From: Verpa conica
Taxonomy: Eukaryota > Ascomycota > Pezizomycetes > Pezizales > Morchellaceae
Direction of reading: 5' to 3'
Assembly: GCA_033030425.1 (NCBI GenBank)
Contig: JAUFSD010000009.1
Span: forward strand, 1,426,001-1,490,000
Length of the DNA: 64,000 bases
The notes beneath the pieces are model-generated. The model was not told the origin of the DNA. It searched no databases and saw only the letters and a program-made list of their open reading frames with translations. Position numbers and translations under genes: made by a program. Numbering within the stretch: position 1 is the stretch's first letter; each line of letters begins with the position of its first letter. Below, piece after piece: positions 39,293-51,600 of this stretch.

Positions 39293-42200
39293 ATGTTTCT
39301 CTATTCTTCATATACTACGTTTCTCCTTCTTAACCATTTCTCGTTTACTGCTGCTGCTTCCGATAGTGGTGATGATTTTACCAATAATCTTTTTAGCGAC
39401 TTGGCGCCCCTACTCACGCTATTTGGAGAGCAGGTTGCGAAGCAGTTTCTTGGCCAATCTATGGGATGGGCAGACAACTTGATATTCGCTATGGCACCAC
39501 TAGGTAAGTACATTTCCGTATATAGCTACAGGAGTTCAAGTGGAGCTAACATTACTCTAGGAATTATTACAGCAGTTGTAGCAGCCATACGGGTTGGCGG
39601 TCCAAGTTAGTAACAACGTCTCCCAATATGAAGGAGTAACGCTAAAATATTTTAGCTTGGCTCCGGGCAATCATTGGTAGAGCAAAAGAAAGTCAAGGAG
39701 CAGCAGAGCTAGAGCTCATGTCCTCCACCTCAGCTAGTGTCTGCGAATTATGGAATGGCCAAGCCATTGTACGAGTCCTTGGATCTCCTGAGATAATCGA
39801 ACTAGTATATCTCGAAAAGAATGACAAAACCCAGGACCAAAACCCTCTGGATCATCTCTCGGCAGATGTCTACTCTTTCGAAGAAAGTAAATTCTGCCCT
39901 TCAGAAACCGACCCTTTGTACAATCAAAAGCAGAAAAGGCGCTGGCGTACTAATTCTACGGAAAACAATGATGAGTACGAGCTTTTGAGCACACAGCCGC
40001 CTGTATTTGATCATATGGACCTCGAAGACCGGGTTCCGAATCCGTGCGCTCCGAATATCTCTCTGAACGCTCGAGGTGAAACTGCAAGCCAGGGCGAATT
40101 ATGGTCAGTAGCAATCCTGGGAGTTGTAATTCAGTCTATTGTCATCACATACTGGGGCTTAATCACAAAATATGGACCGTGGCTCGCTCATTTTCGGAAA
40201 GGTGGCCAGACGGCTCCTGTATACGCATTTCCTATGTCTGCTATTGGCACCATTGCAGTTGTTTCAGGCATGTTAATATGTTCCCACGTTGTTGAGGCTG
40301 CTACAGTTGAGGAGAAGTGGAATGCAAAAGAGGATGAGAAGATGTCAGTCAGATTTGCCTGGCTACAGAAGGGACAGGTTGTTAACGACGAGCATTTTGA
40401 CTCTTATGCGATATTTTCTTTAAAAGACAAGCAGACAATTATGACTTCGCGGGTCAGGAAAGATTTGAAAGGATTTCAGTCATTGGTTTTGTTTGGTACT
40501 GCTATCAGCATTACTGGTTTCATTGCTCAGTTTATGGGCCTTAGAGGTATGTTGGGGAGGGTAATATCATTTATAACCGTACTAATCTAGACTTTAGGTA
40601 TGCATTGGTCAGCTACAATCGCGCAGCTTGCCGCAACTGCGTTAATGTCTACTCTAAGAGCGATCATACGCCGTCACCTCACCCGAGTCCCTGTTGCAAA
40701 GAAAGTCGTCAAAAAGTAGAAATCTACGTGCACAACCTTTATTTATTAATGTATACTTACCTAATAATTTAGTTTTGAACTTGACTGTATGGCACGTGAG
40801 ATTGTCAAATGCAAACGGTTCTCAATCCCATATGGGAAGATTCAATACGGCAATACTGGGGTCGGTAACTATTATAATCTTGCAGTTACGGGGCCCATCG
40901 ATGGGCCAAGCCCTTTCGAACCACTGGTAATACCTGAAGATGCACTCGGGAAACGGTTAATCGAGGTGCGTGGAAGACTAAAAACAATTTCCGGATGGGG
41001 CTCCAGCTTCAGCAAGGAAGTTTCAGCCCTTTGCGACGCGATCGAAAGAACAATGGAGTTTATATCAGACGCAACCAATCAACTGACACTTATTGAAAAC
41101 CAATTTGAGTCTGTTCCAGAGTTATCTGGTGGAAGTCCTTCCCTAGTTCAACGAGATCTCGACTTGGCGGAGTTTCAGTGGTCCCTGGTAGTGAGCGTTC
41201 AAGGGTTTGATGAAGACCCTGAGTATTTCGAAAAAGTTGAATTCAATATGAAAAGGCGTAGGCCAAGAGAGGCCGGTGAGCAATGGGGGAAGTGGAAGGT
41301 CAACCGTTCTGAGGTTGAAGCGGCCTATTCATTATATATGCTTGACTTCCATGAGCAAGATATGCGCTCGCTTTATCGAGGTAGAAATAGGAGAGGTCAC
41401 AGGCAGCAGGAAGATCCCGAGTCACAAGATAAAACCCTACGGATACTAGGATTTAGAGGCAACGATATTAGCCTTGCCTACGCTCGGTGCCTATACGACT
41501 GGTGGATCGCGAGGGAAACAAAGTGTATCGAAGTCAAAAGAACGTACTCCAGCACGACAGACAACAATATCCCTCCTTTTCGGGTTGTAGGGATTATGGA
41601 AACTCCCCTAGAGGATAGTAGAAGCATGCTTGCGGTAGTCTCAAATACTCCTCTCGAGAAAATATGTGCTCAACACTTGTTTTCCGTCTTCATTTCATCA
41701 GCAGAAGCGCTCATCTCTTCAATGCCAGGAAAGATGACAGTCAGACGGTATAACAAACAAAACATAGGTTCGTTCGGGATTATACATAGTGCGGTGGAGA
41801 AGGTTGCTCAGATTTTACGAGAGACCGGCTTAGCAACCCTGGAGGACGCTTATATCTCTATAATCCCACCACTCGCCGGAAAACTCCCGTCAATTACCGA
41901 GGTTCAAACTGATATTCTACAACAAATCCAGAGCCCAGCAACCACAGAAGCTGTAAAGACAGACATGCTTTTTTGGTTTTCCTATACATCTCATGTATCG
42001 GCTAGGTTATGCACCAGAACCCGAAAAGATCTCACTAGCTACACCCTTGCCGCCGATGCTTATGCCAAAGCCGCTCAAGCCTGTTTATCAGTATTAGGGG
42101 AAAATCACCTCCAGACCTACACTGCCACTGCAGAACTGTCTCGAGCAATTAAAATTGTGGTTTTCAAGGCGGAAACGTGCCAACTTATACTCCCGGAAAA

Positions 42201-44723
42201 AGATCTCCCCGAGCTAAGGTCATGGTGCTTGGGGGTCATAGATATGTTAGGTGCTTTTTATAATACTATGCCCCATGATGTAGCGGCTTCATTTTCCATT
42301 GCGACTCTCAAGATTATGAAATTGCACCGGGATGTACTTGGGTCTTGGGCTGCCAATGGCGATAGTTCCTACTATGAAGAAAATCAGCATTTAATGACTG
42401 AATCCCCGTCAGTAGTAAGATGGAATATGGAACAGGAAGCACTCAAACAAATCTCGGCGGACTTAGAAGGAAATATTATGGCAAACTATGATCGTGCAGA
42501 GTGGTCTCAAGCATTATCATCTGCTTTAAGCAGTGGTTACGACGCTGTTTCGGAATTTCTGCTAGAGCATACGCCTGATGCGATTGCTCTAGCCGTTTCG
42601 ATGGACTATGGCAATACGACATCGGAATTATATTCATATACGGGCCCTAGTATCAACTTACAGAGCGATAAATGCTTTGTGGGGGAGTTTTCTATGCGTT
42701 CCGCTTCACACACATTTGACGTTGATTCCGAGGATGAAAATGGACAAACAACATTATGTCGTGCTGTATACTTCAACCACTACCATCTTGTCGAATCTCT
42801 TTTGGAAACACACGGTGCAGATATTAACAAAGAAGATAAGATCAGGAGATCACCAATATTTACGGCAGCAATATTAGGCTACAACAATATCTTTCAACTT
42901 CTCCTTGAGCGGGGCGCTAACCCGAGCGCTCATCATGAAAATGGAAACACATGTTTACATGTTATTGTCAGCAAAGACTACCTAGATATCCTAGATATCT
43001 TACTTGATCCAAGCTATAACCGAGTCCCCATCGATCCAACCAATGATTTTGGTGAAACACCTCTCCATTTCGCGGCAAGGGGTGGCTATCTAGCTTCGAT
43101 CAGCTGCCTTTTGAGAATGGGTGCGTTTGTGGATAAAAGGAACAACATTGGCCAGACGCCACTAGCTTATGCTGCTGCCTCTGGACACCTAGATGTAGTT
43201 CTAGCTCTAAAGGAACGAGGAGCAGACCTCGAGGCTGTGGATAATAACGGCGAGAGTATAATACAGATTGCTACAAATTACCGGCATCCCCACATCGTAG
43301 CTGTGTTACTTGAACGAGGAACACCGCCGCACTGGATTTGCGTTCGAGTGGCAGCCAACTCTGGGGACGATGAGACTGTTGAAATGCTACTGAATTACCT
43401 CCTACATGTCTGGCCTCTGATAGAGCTTTCCCAACGCAAATTTTCCAAGTTATTTAAGTCTAAGGAGTACGCGCCCTTCCTTCAACAGCCAACAAAGAAC
43501 TCGCTTTTGCGTATAGCCATCAGGCGAGGTGCGAGTATTGATCTAGCCAAATTCTTCCTTGACATAGGCGCAAATCCGTTCGCACCAGACATAAACGGAA
43601 ATTCGGCACTCAGTCTAGGGGTGGAACAAAGGAACCATGATTTAATGTTTCTCTTAGTCTTTAATAAACCCGAAATTAACACCAACACGAATTATCTAGA
43701 GCTACCATTACGTATTGCTATCGAGGGAGGGGATGAGCGTGCACTAGATATTTTGCTTTATGCTGGTGCAACCGTGAGTGACGACCAGCTTATCGCTTTG
43801 AGCACCCGATTTGGACATTTTTCTATCACCGGAAGGCTTTTCGAACTCGGGCTACGCCTTGACAACCAAGCCATCATGGACTTGCTTAAAACCTCCATAC
43901 TCGAAGGATCAACCGCCATTTTTGAACTTTTTGATGCTATGGGAGTTCCTACCAGGGAACTAGCAACTCGGGGATCTTCATTGCATTTAGCGGCCGAACT
44001 TGGCAAAGACAATGTTGTTTCTGCTCTACTTTCAATTGGAGTCAAGGTTGACTCTTATTCATACAATCATTGGACGGCGCTTCAGATTGCTGTTAAAGCA
44101 GGCCGTTTAAGTACCGTCAAATTGTTAATCGAGTCTGGAGCGCGAGTAAATCTTAGAAATCGATATGGATGGTCTGCTAGCTCGTTAGCTCGTGCCCGAC
44201 AGTTCCACGAGATTGAAGAATATATAGCATCTGCAAACTCCAATGATTCCACTGATTTGGATGCCAATAGTAGCGAAAACCTAGAAGAAGAAGATACCGA
44301 CCCATGGAACGATATTTTTGAACTAGATACTGGGCCGCAACTTGTTGGTGACCAACAGGCAGAGCTTGACTTCCAGCTGGCTCCTGCGGTAGATGCATTT
44401 CCAGCACAATCCTTTGAGCTACACACGAGCACAACCTATCAGGAATATAACCCGGGGAGACCTGTTGCGGACGAAAATTCTCACCAGCAAGTTGAAGCAT
44501 ATAATCACTCTCAAGGTTCTCAGGCACCAGAGGTGGTTATACAGCAATCAGCAACGCCCCCAGCCACATCAAGTCATGAGATACCTTCCCAAACCCAACA
44601 GTCCTCATCTCAACAAAATACCGGGCTTACAGTTTCTGTGCGTACCCTGCTGCCGGTAGTTAGAACCAAAACTGACGTATGGTTGTGTAGAATTACGGAG
44701 AAAGGAGGAGTCGTACATTCTAG
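39293..44723 (+). CDS. Large membrane-anchored ankyrin-repeat protein
   Basis: Exons: 39293-39503, 39561-39605, 39656-40546, 40598-40715, 40773-44637 and probably 44691-44723, with phases consistent; about 1720 aa. Residues 1-22 resemble a signal or anchor segment. The GIITAVVAAIRVGGP and WLRAIIGRAKE blocks and SSTSASVCELWNGQAIVRVL mark a family I recall from many ascomycete genomes, usually annotated only as hypothetical or ankyrin. Membrane segments lie at WSVAILGVVIQSIVITYWGL, VYAFPMSAIGTIAVVSGMLI and SLVLFGTAISITGFIAQFMG, plus the following HWSATIAQLAATAL. The 57-bp intron 40716-40772 (GTAGAA donor, TTTAG acceptor) bypasses an in-frame stop and yields NFELDCMAREIV. About 10-12 ankyrin-like repeats occupy roughly residues 1070-1575 (e.g. 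GETPLHFAARGGYLASISCL). An acidic, Gln-rich tail follows. If the last intron is not used, the frame runs on to 45084 through an implausibly hydrophobic tail. Function unknown; a membrane-tethered sensor or scaffold is only a guess. Confidence 0.8.
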
Positions 44724-47700
44724 TATTAACTTCTGGAATATTAAAGTTCATAAGTATGAATATAAGACTGACCACATCTTCATTATTCAGGTGAAAGCAC
44801 CTCCCAGCACCCTTCCCTATAACTATACAAGATGTTTCCTTTCTTTTATAAGTAGATATTTGGCAATGAGCTGGGTGTATTTGTTTACTTTCTTTCTTAT
44901 TTCTAGTATATATATCTATTTTGATAGTTACTTTGAGTCCGTCTTGGTATTGTCTTTTTTTATTCTCGGAAGGTGTTCTGATCATAAACTCCCATTCTTC
45001 ATTGTCTCTTCAATGTCTGTAGTCCAGAGTTCTCCGACCAAAATAATATCTCTTTCATTCTCTATCTATTATCTATTTTATTAGTTTACTCAAACGTTTA
45101 TATTCACAAGTCATATATACTACTCATAAGCACAACTAATACTACATATGTCTACACCCTATGTACTTATGATTAATTTATGCATTCCTACGTCTATACT
45201 AAGTGACCATAAAGGATCACTCACCCCGATAGCAGTAAAGATTGTTGATGAGAATCACGTAAAATGGGTCACGTAATTTGCATAGTGTTTATATTTGAGG
45301 ATCTATGTGAATCATCTCTCTTTTTCCTCAGCTATAATAATAAGTCGAAATACACAGTATATTGTGCTTCAAAGAAAAGAAATTATAGACACCAAAATAA
45401 AACTTTTATATCAATTAAGAGTACCCCTAATATAAAATCCTTAAAAATAGACCCAACACGAGACCGCGTCCCAGATATAATTCTCACCACATAATTGGGC
45501 AGTGAGGTTTTAGAATAAGAATAAGAGAAAAACAACGAGTAGCGATCCCGCAGATTTTTACATTCCTCTTTTAATTTTACCAATATATCCTGTATCAAAG
45601 GCAACGTATTTTGTATATTAGAGTATTCTTATAAAGAGTCATGGTTAGGGTTACGTATATCTAAGATGGTTGAAAACAGTTAAACTAGAGCAAGAAGCTC
45701 TAGATGAAAGCTTTCTCAATATTTTAGTTCAGATAAGTAGGCAAATAGAGGTAAGGATAATTAAAAAAGGCTCCGCAATAGAGTTTAGTGGAGGATCAGC
45801 ATGGAATTTAAGGTAGGGACAGCAGGTAGGCAACTAGGAGGGATTTAAAAGGCATGTAATCAATATTTCTGAATCATGGAATATCACTCAATTTCTCTAT
45901 AAGAATACCCCGCTTAAGGTATGAAGCTGTGCCCCAACTATACCCTTATACGGCGAGTTTACTGTACTAGTCCCCCAAAGACTAATAATCGCCGTCTCTC
46001 CCCCTAACCCAATATCTCCGGTCCGTTCCTCCCTAATCCCACATTTTCCCTCCACCCATTTACTCATAACTAGCCGAAGTGAAAGAAAGGTACAGTATAA
46101 AGTAGTATAATATACAAATATACAGCCTATTGATATATAGGCCAATTGTATAAGATTCTCTATTGACGGTAGCTTAGGGGCATCTCTCAAAGCCCCGGAG
46201 TCGTTCAGGGTTTCAATGATACCGCGGAAGTTATGTGTAGGGCCTTTACTTGGACAAGCCCATAGGTGTTAGTATGAGAACAGCTAGGGCCCGAGACTAA
46301 TTATGATCGATGGATTTCGGCGGGACAAAGGATATTACTCACCCACATTTTATTCTGTAGAACCTGTACAACTGGTATCTGAAAGTGGTTGATATTCTCT
46401 ATGACTAGTTGAATGACCGCTGCCCCCGGCTACAATAAGCTTTGCAACGAGAAAAATCGGTGCAGGGCGGCTAGTATAAAGATAGAAACACCCCATATAA
46501 TGATTGTAAGGATCAGATTAGAATAGTCATGATTATGAGGACACGTTTTTGTTGTCACGTGGGGGGTCGGCGTCAGAAGAGCACATATTTTATAGTTGTG
46601 CGAGTGACATCATGTGAACTGCCACGTGGGTGCTATCCTATGCCCCGTCATGGGTTCTCCCTTACAAAATGCCACATTTAGAAATACAGGAAAAATAGAG
46701 AGGTATATTTGCCCTTATACCCCGGGTTTTTCTGGTATTTACAAAAGGCTTGGGGCATTTTAGAGCCAAACTTTACTAAAACTGAAAACGCCTAGCCCTC
46801 CGACCAGAGTAAAATATATATATAGTATGGTGTATATCAGAGACATAAAGGACGTCTTTCAATATGAGTCTAGCTACAAAAAACAGGTCAAGAAACGCCC
46901 CGGCAGTACCCCCATTTTCTATAAGCATTGCAAGGATAACAGTCAGGCGCTAGATATCGATAGGGACTGCTCTCCGGTAGAAAAGACCGGGAAACCAGAA
47001 ATCCTAGATTTGAGGCCTTGATTGACCCTTCACACTCCCAGCGAAGATTCTAGACATAATATTGGCCCAAGAAACCCTACCCCCTACCTTGGTTTCCCGA
47101 TCTTTTTTACCAGAGGCTGTGCATTCATGACTCGATCGGTCTATTGGCGAATGACCTGCAGGAGGATTGGGAGAAAGGCACTTGGAGCCAATCTAGATAG
47201 GAATGAATAAATCTAGTGAATCACACAGATTAGCTTAGTTTTAACCCCTCTGTAAGGGTATTCCTACCTATTGCCTATGTAAAAAGAGTAGGACTAGGAC
47301 CTACCCTTATAAGAACTTATCGTACCTATATTTCAGTTATTTTCTCAGTCCTAATTATGCCCTTAGGCATATTATTGCTATCAACCTCTACACCCCAAGA
47401 AGGGCTCGAGAGAGCTAGAGCCCAATTCCCTGTTTATCAGTGTTCTTCTGACCTTTTCCCCCCAAGAGATTGGATAGCCCACCCTTAACAGCTGGCGGCA
47501 CGGTTCGTGAGGCCATATATGACTAAGCTTACAACCTGTCGAGGTGAAAGCTACAGTCATGTACTCACTCCCAAGTAAATGGAATCTAAGAGTAGTTCCC
47601 CTTCAACTATTCATAAGCAGGAACTAGCTTAGTTCCTAAGTTTTGTTTCCGATCCTTCGGGAGACCTGCAACTTCCCCGGGCGGACTGAGATCTGGTTCT

Positions 47701-48654
47701 TGGCGCCAATCCCTACCATAGCTGATGACTTTCGTGGTTGCCCGGGTCGGAGGGGTGACATGTGCGAAAACACACCAAAAATCACACAGATTTCTGGGAA
47801 GAGGTAAACTTGTCTATTCTAATTCTAGATATATGGTTATAAATTTTTTAGGGGCAATAGGCTCTAGTGGATCTGGGAGGTTTTATTGCTTTGAAGAGAC
47901 TTGTGTTCTGCAAATGGTTCCGATCCAATCTGGGTTCTTAGTATGGCCCTAGTACAAGTCCAGTTTGAGATCCAAACAAGGGTCTGGGAGCCCCGTACCC
48001 CCTCACCAGCTGCAAACCACACTGGCTACAGTAAAGTCCGCCACGAGGGTACCTATCGCCTATCTTCAGGATGGCATGTGGATCCAATAGACCAGGATAT
48101 TACTCGAGCTGTGTGACCAGCCCTGCTCAGAAACAACACGATCCAAGAAAATGCGCACATCAACTCGCTCCAATGGTAGGTTACACCTTGGTATATCTGT
48201 GTTAGTGGTGCTGGTTTCTATGTATGGAGATCGATCAGCCCCTCGCACTTAATGTTTCAATTCTGCATATACCGCATTTTCCCGGCGATACCGAACACGG
48301 CTGTGGGATGAAATAAATTCTGAGATTGGTTGAATACAGATTGAGGCTCAGTTATGGCCAGTAAAGCTATATGCCAAGCTCAACTCAAACAGGCTTTGGC
48401 CACTAGTAATATTCTAGGCTCTCAGCTCCGTTCGTTATTGCCGAGATAATACGGTATTATGTGAGAGAACTATAGTGACAAGTGCATACCCCGCTTATTC
48501 AAAATACCTTCCAGAGCCTGAGTCCTTATATCGATAACTCCCTCCCCCCTTGTAACTAGACCTTAACTCTCTTCACCTTCAATCCGTACTAGTTATATAT
48601 TCCTCACTTCACTATATTGAATTCGAACACTTGAAGCCTTAATCTTCTCCCAAT
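44724..48654. other. Spacer, 3.9 kb, between the two large ankyrin genes
   Basis: AT-rich, with many stop codons; open frames under 100 codons have no recognisable domain. The final ~50 bp are the leader of the NLR gene. Nothing else seen. Confidence 0.5.
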
Positions 48655-51600
48655 ATGGCAGAGCTTGTCGGTCTTGTCGCAAGTATCACCTCGCTCATCC
48701 AGGTTACTGGTGCGGTAGCCGCTGTTAGCTGCGGTTACATCGGCGCAGTCAAGAATGCACCAAGGGATATTCAGAACCTACATAACGAGCTCGAAGGACT
48801 TAGGAATGTCTTAACTAGACTAAAGGACCATATGGTTGACACAAAGTTGCAAGCGAGTGCCCTTTCAGAGCTCGAAGTCCCCCTCCAGAGCTGCACCCAA
48901 GAGATGGAAGACCTTCAATTGAGGTTGGAGTCCAGGAATGGTCTAAGGAAACTCTTCAACCGCCTTAAATGGCCTTTGAAAGCGGGGGAAACCTCACAAG
49001 CTATGTCGCGAATTGAAAGACACAAGAGTCTTTTTATTCTTGTCTTGACTGAGGACCAACTGTGAGTTACCGATAACGGTCCTACTTTATCTTGTTGCAT
49101 TGTGTTTATATAATTCGGACAGTCTCTTTTCGAAAGCGATAGAGGTTTTTGCGCGGAATACAAATATGACCATCGGCGACCTACAGGAGTCAGTAATGAA
49201 TGAGTTTGCTATTCAGAAGCGCCTGAGGCAAAAAGAAGAAGCTGCTCGCGCAGGTAAGCGGAAATTATTTCTACCCCAGATAATAGATCTATAACTAACT
49301 TACCGGGTGATCAGAGAAGAAACGAACGCAGGTACTTAATTGGATCTACCCCGATAGCTTTGACACAAAACATATCGAAATCAGCACAAAAAGGCAAGAA
49401 CACACCGGCAAGTGGCTCTCACAAACACCCGAATATCGTGGTTGGATTAAAGAACAGCCAGACTCCCAGTTGCTCTGGGGCCATGGAATACGTAAGTAGG
49501 AGATACTCTCTTGTCGTTTGAAATTATTGCCGATTGGGACGCAAATGGATTGCCCATCTGATTTTGCCTCTTGTTACGGTAGCTCATCAGATTGAGTTTA
49601 ACCGTGGCTGAACTACAACCAATTTTCCTATGTAAAAACCCACTGTGATTAAATGCTAACTTTATATACTTCTCATAGCTGGTGCTGGAAAAACGTTCCT
49701 TAGGTATAGTATTTTTCTTCACTGATGAACCAATGTCCTAGTTTCTAAATACTATATTATAGTTCCCTCGTTATTGATGAGCTTGAAGAGCGGGCATTGA
49801 TGGGGAATGAAGCAGTGGCCCATATCTACTTCTTCTATAAAGAGCAGAATCAACAGACGCCTATCAGTGTTATTAGTAGCCTGATCAAGCAACTCATAGT
49901 CCAGAAACCTCAACTTAATATCCCGAAGGAGCTCGAAGACTTATACGACGACCTTAAAAAAAAAGAAAGGAGACCTACCTTAGGGGACCTACAAAGCATC
50001 CTTCTTGCAACCATAAAACTATTTTCTCGAGTCTTTTTTGTCTTTGATGCATTAGACGAGTGCAACGAAGATAGCCAACGAAAAGAACTCCTCCCCTTTT
50101 TTCACCAGTTGGCCAAGAATGGGGCCAGCATCTTCATGACTAGTCGGCCACATCCTTGTGATATCAAGGAATCCTTGTCTGTCGATGGTGTTGCAAAAGT
50201 TGAGCTTGCGGCAAAGGAGGAAGATATTAGGATTTATGTCGAGAAGAAAATTGAGGGGAATTGTCGCGCAAGAGGCCTAATTCGAGAGAACTTTAGAGAG
50301 GAGGTTGTTCAGAAGCTTGTAGACTGTTCCCATGGAATGTAAGTACTCGAGATAATTTTCCAGGTTAGAATTAGACTTTTTTTACTAAACGTATATCCAT
50401 AGGTTCCTACTAGTTCATTTTTGCATCGAGGATCTCTGCAAATACACCACCTTGAACCAGATAAAGACCGCCCTCAACGGTTTAAAAACCTCTCCGAGAA
50501 CCGAGAAACATTTAGACGAAATCTACAATAGAGCCATGGATACTGTCCGTGCCCAACACAAAAGCCGTAAACATTTGGCATTCAAGGTTCTCACATGGCT
50601 TGTTAAAGCAAAGCGCACACTCACGGTCGACGAAATTCGTGTGGCAGTTTCTGTGGAGGAGGGTCAACGCGAGCTTAGTGAGGAGGATATGCCAGATACC
50701 GGAATTCTCCTCGAAGTTTGTGCCGGCCTAGTGATAATCGACGAAAGCAGCAATACGATCCAACTAGCCCACTACTCGGTGCAAGAATATTTCGAGGGTA
50801 ATTCAGTCATTGCGGAATCTGCAAATCTTGAACTTGCGATAGTTTGCATCACTTTCCTGCTATTCAACAGCTTTTCACGGGTCTGCGAATCAGCATATGA
50901 CTTGCGTTCTAAAATCGAATTACATCCTTTCTTAAGCTATGCAGCACTTCAACTATCGCATCATCTTCAAGCGTGCGACGAAAATTTGTCGGCAGATGTC
51001 CTCCTCGAGCTTCTTACGAATCCAGACAATCTCGGTCAGTATGTGCAAACTCGTTCGTACCTAAATCATTGGCAGTTCAGAACATGCGAGATATCTCCGC
51101 TATATGAAGCATCAGTCTTAGGACACTATACTGTTGTTTATCAGCTACTTAGGGAGGGTGCAGCTGTCTCATTCAACGTAAATAAAGAAACAGCACTACA
51201 TGCTGCAGCGCGGAGAGGATTTAAAGAGATAGTCACAGTACTGCTTGAGTATCATGCAGATATATCAGTCCAGGACAATTCGAGGAATACACCACTACAC
51301 AATGCGGCCAGTAATGGGCATGAAGCAGTAGTCCGCCTACTGCTTGAAAAGGGCGCCGATATCGAAGTCCAGGGCGATTCGGGGTATACACCACTGCACA
51401 AGGCGGCCAGTAATGGGCATGAAGCGGTGGTCCGCCTACTGCTTGAAAAGGGCGCCGATATCGAAGTCCAGGGCACCGATATCGAATTCCAGGGCGATTC
51501 GGGGTATACATCACTGCACAGGGCGGCCAGTAATGGGCATGAAGCGGTGGTCCGCCTACTGCTTGAAAAGGGCGCCGATATCGAAGTCAAGAGCAATTCG

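Noticed and set aside
40694..40930. Separate small open frame between the membrane and ankyrin parts
   Set aside because: It overlaps both in another frame and disappears once the 57-bp intron is accepted.
45897..46190. 97-codon minus-strand frame with a hydrophobic stretch
   Set aside because: No recognised domain, no splice or start context, and similar frames occur by chance in this AT-rich spacer.
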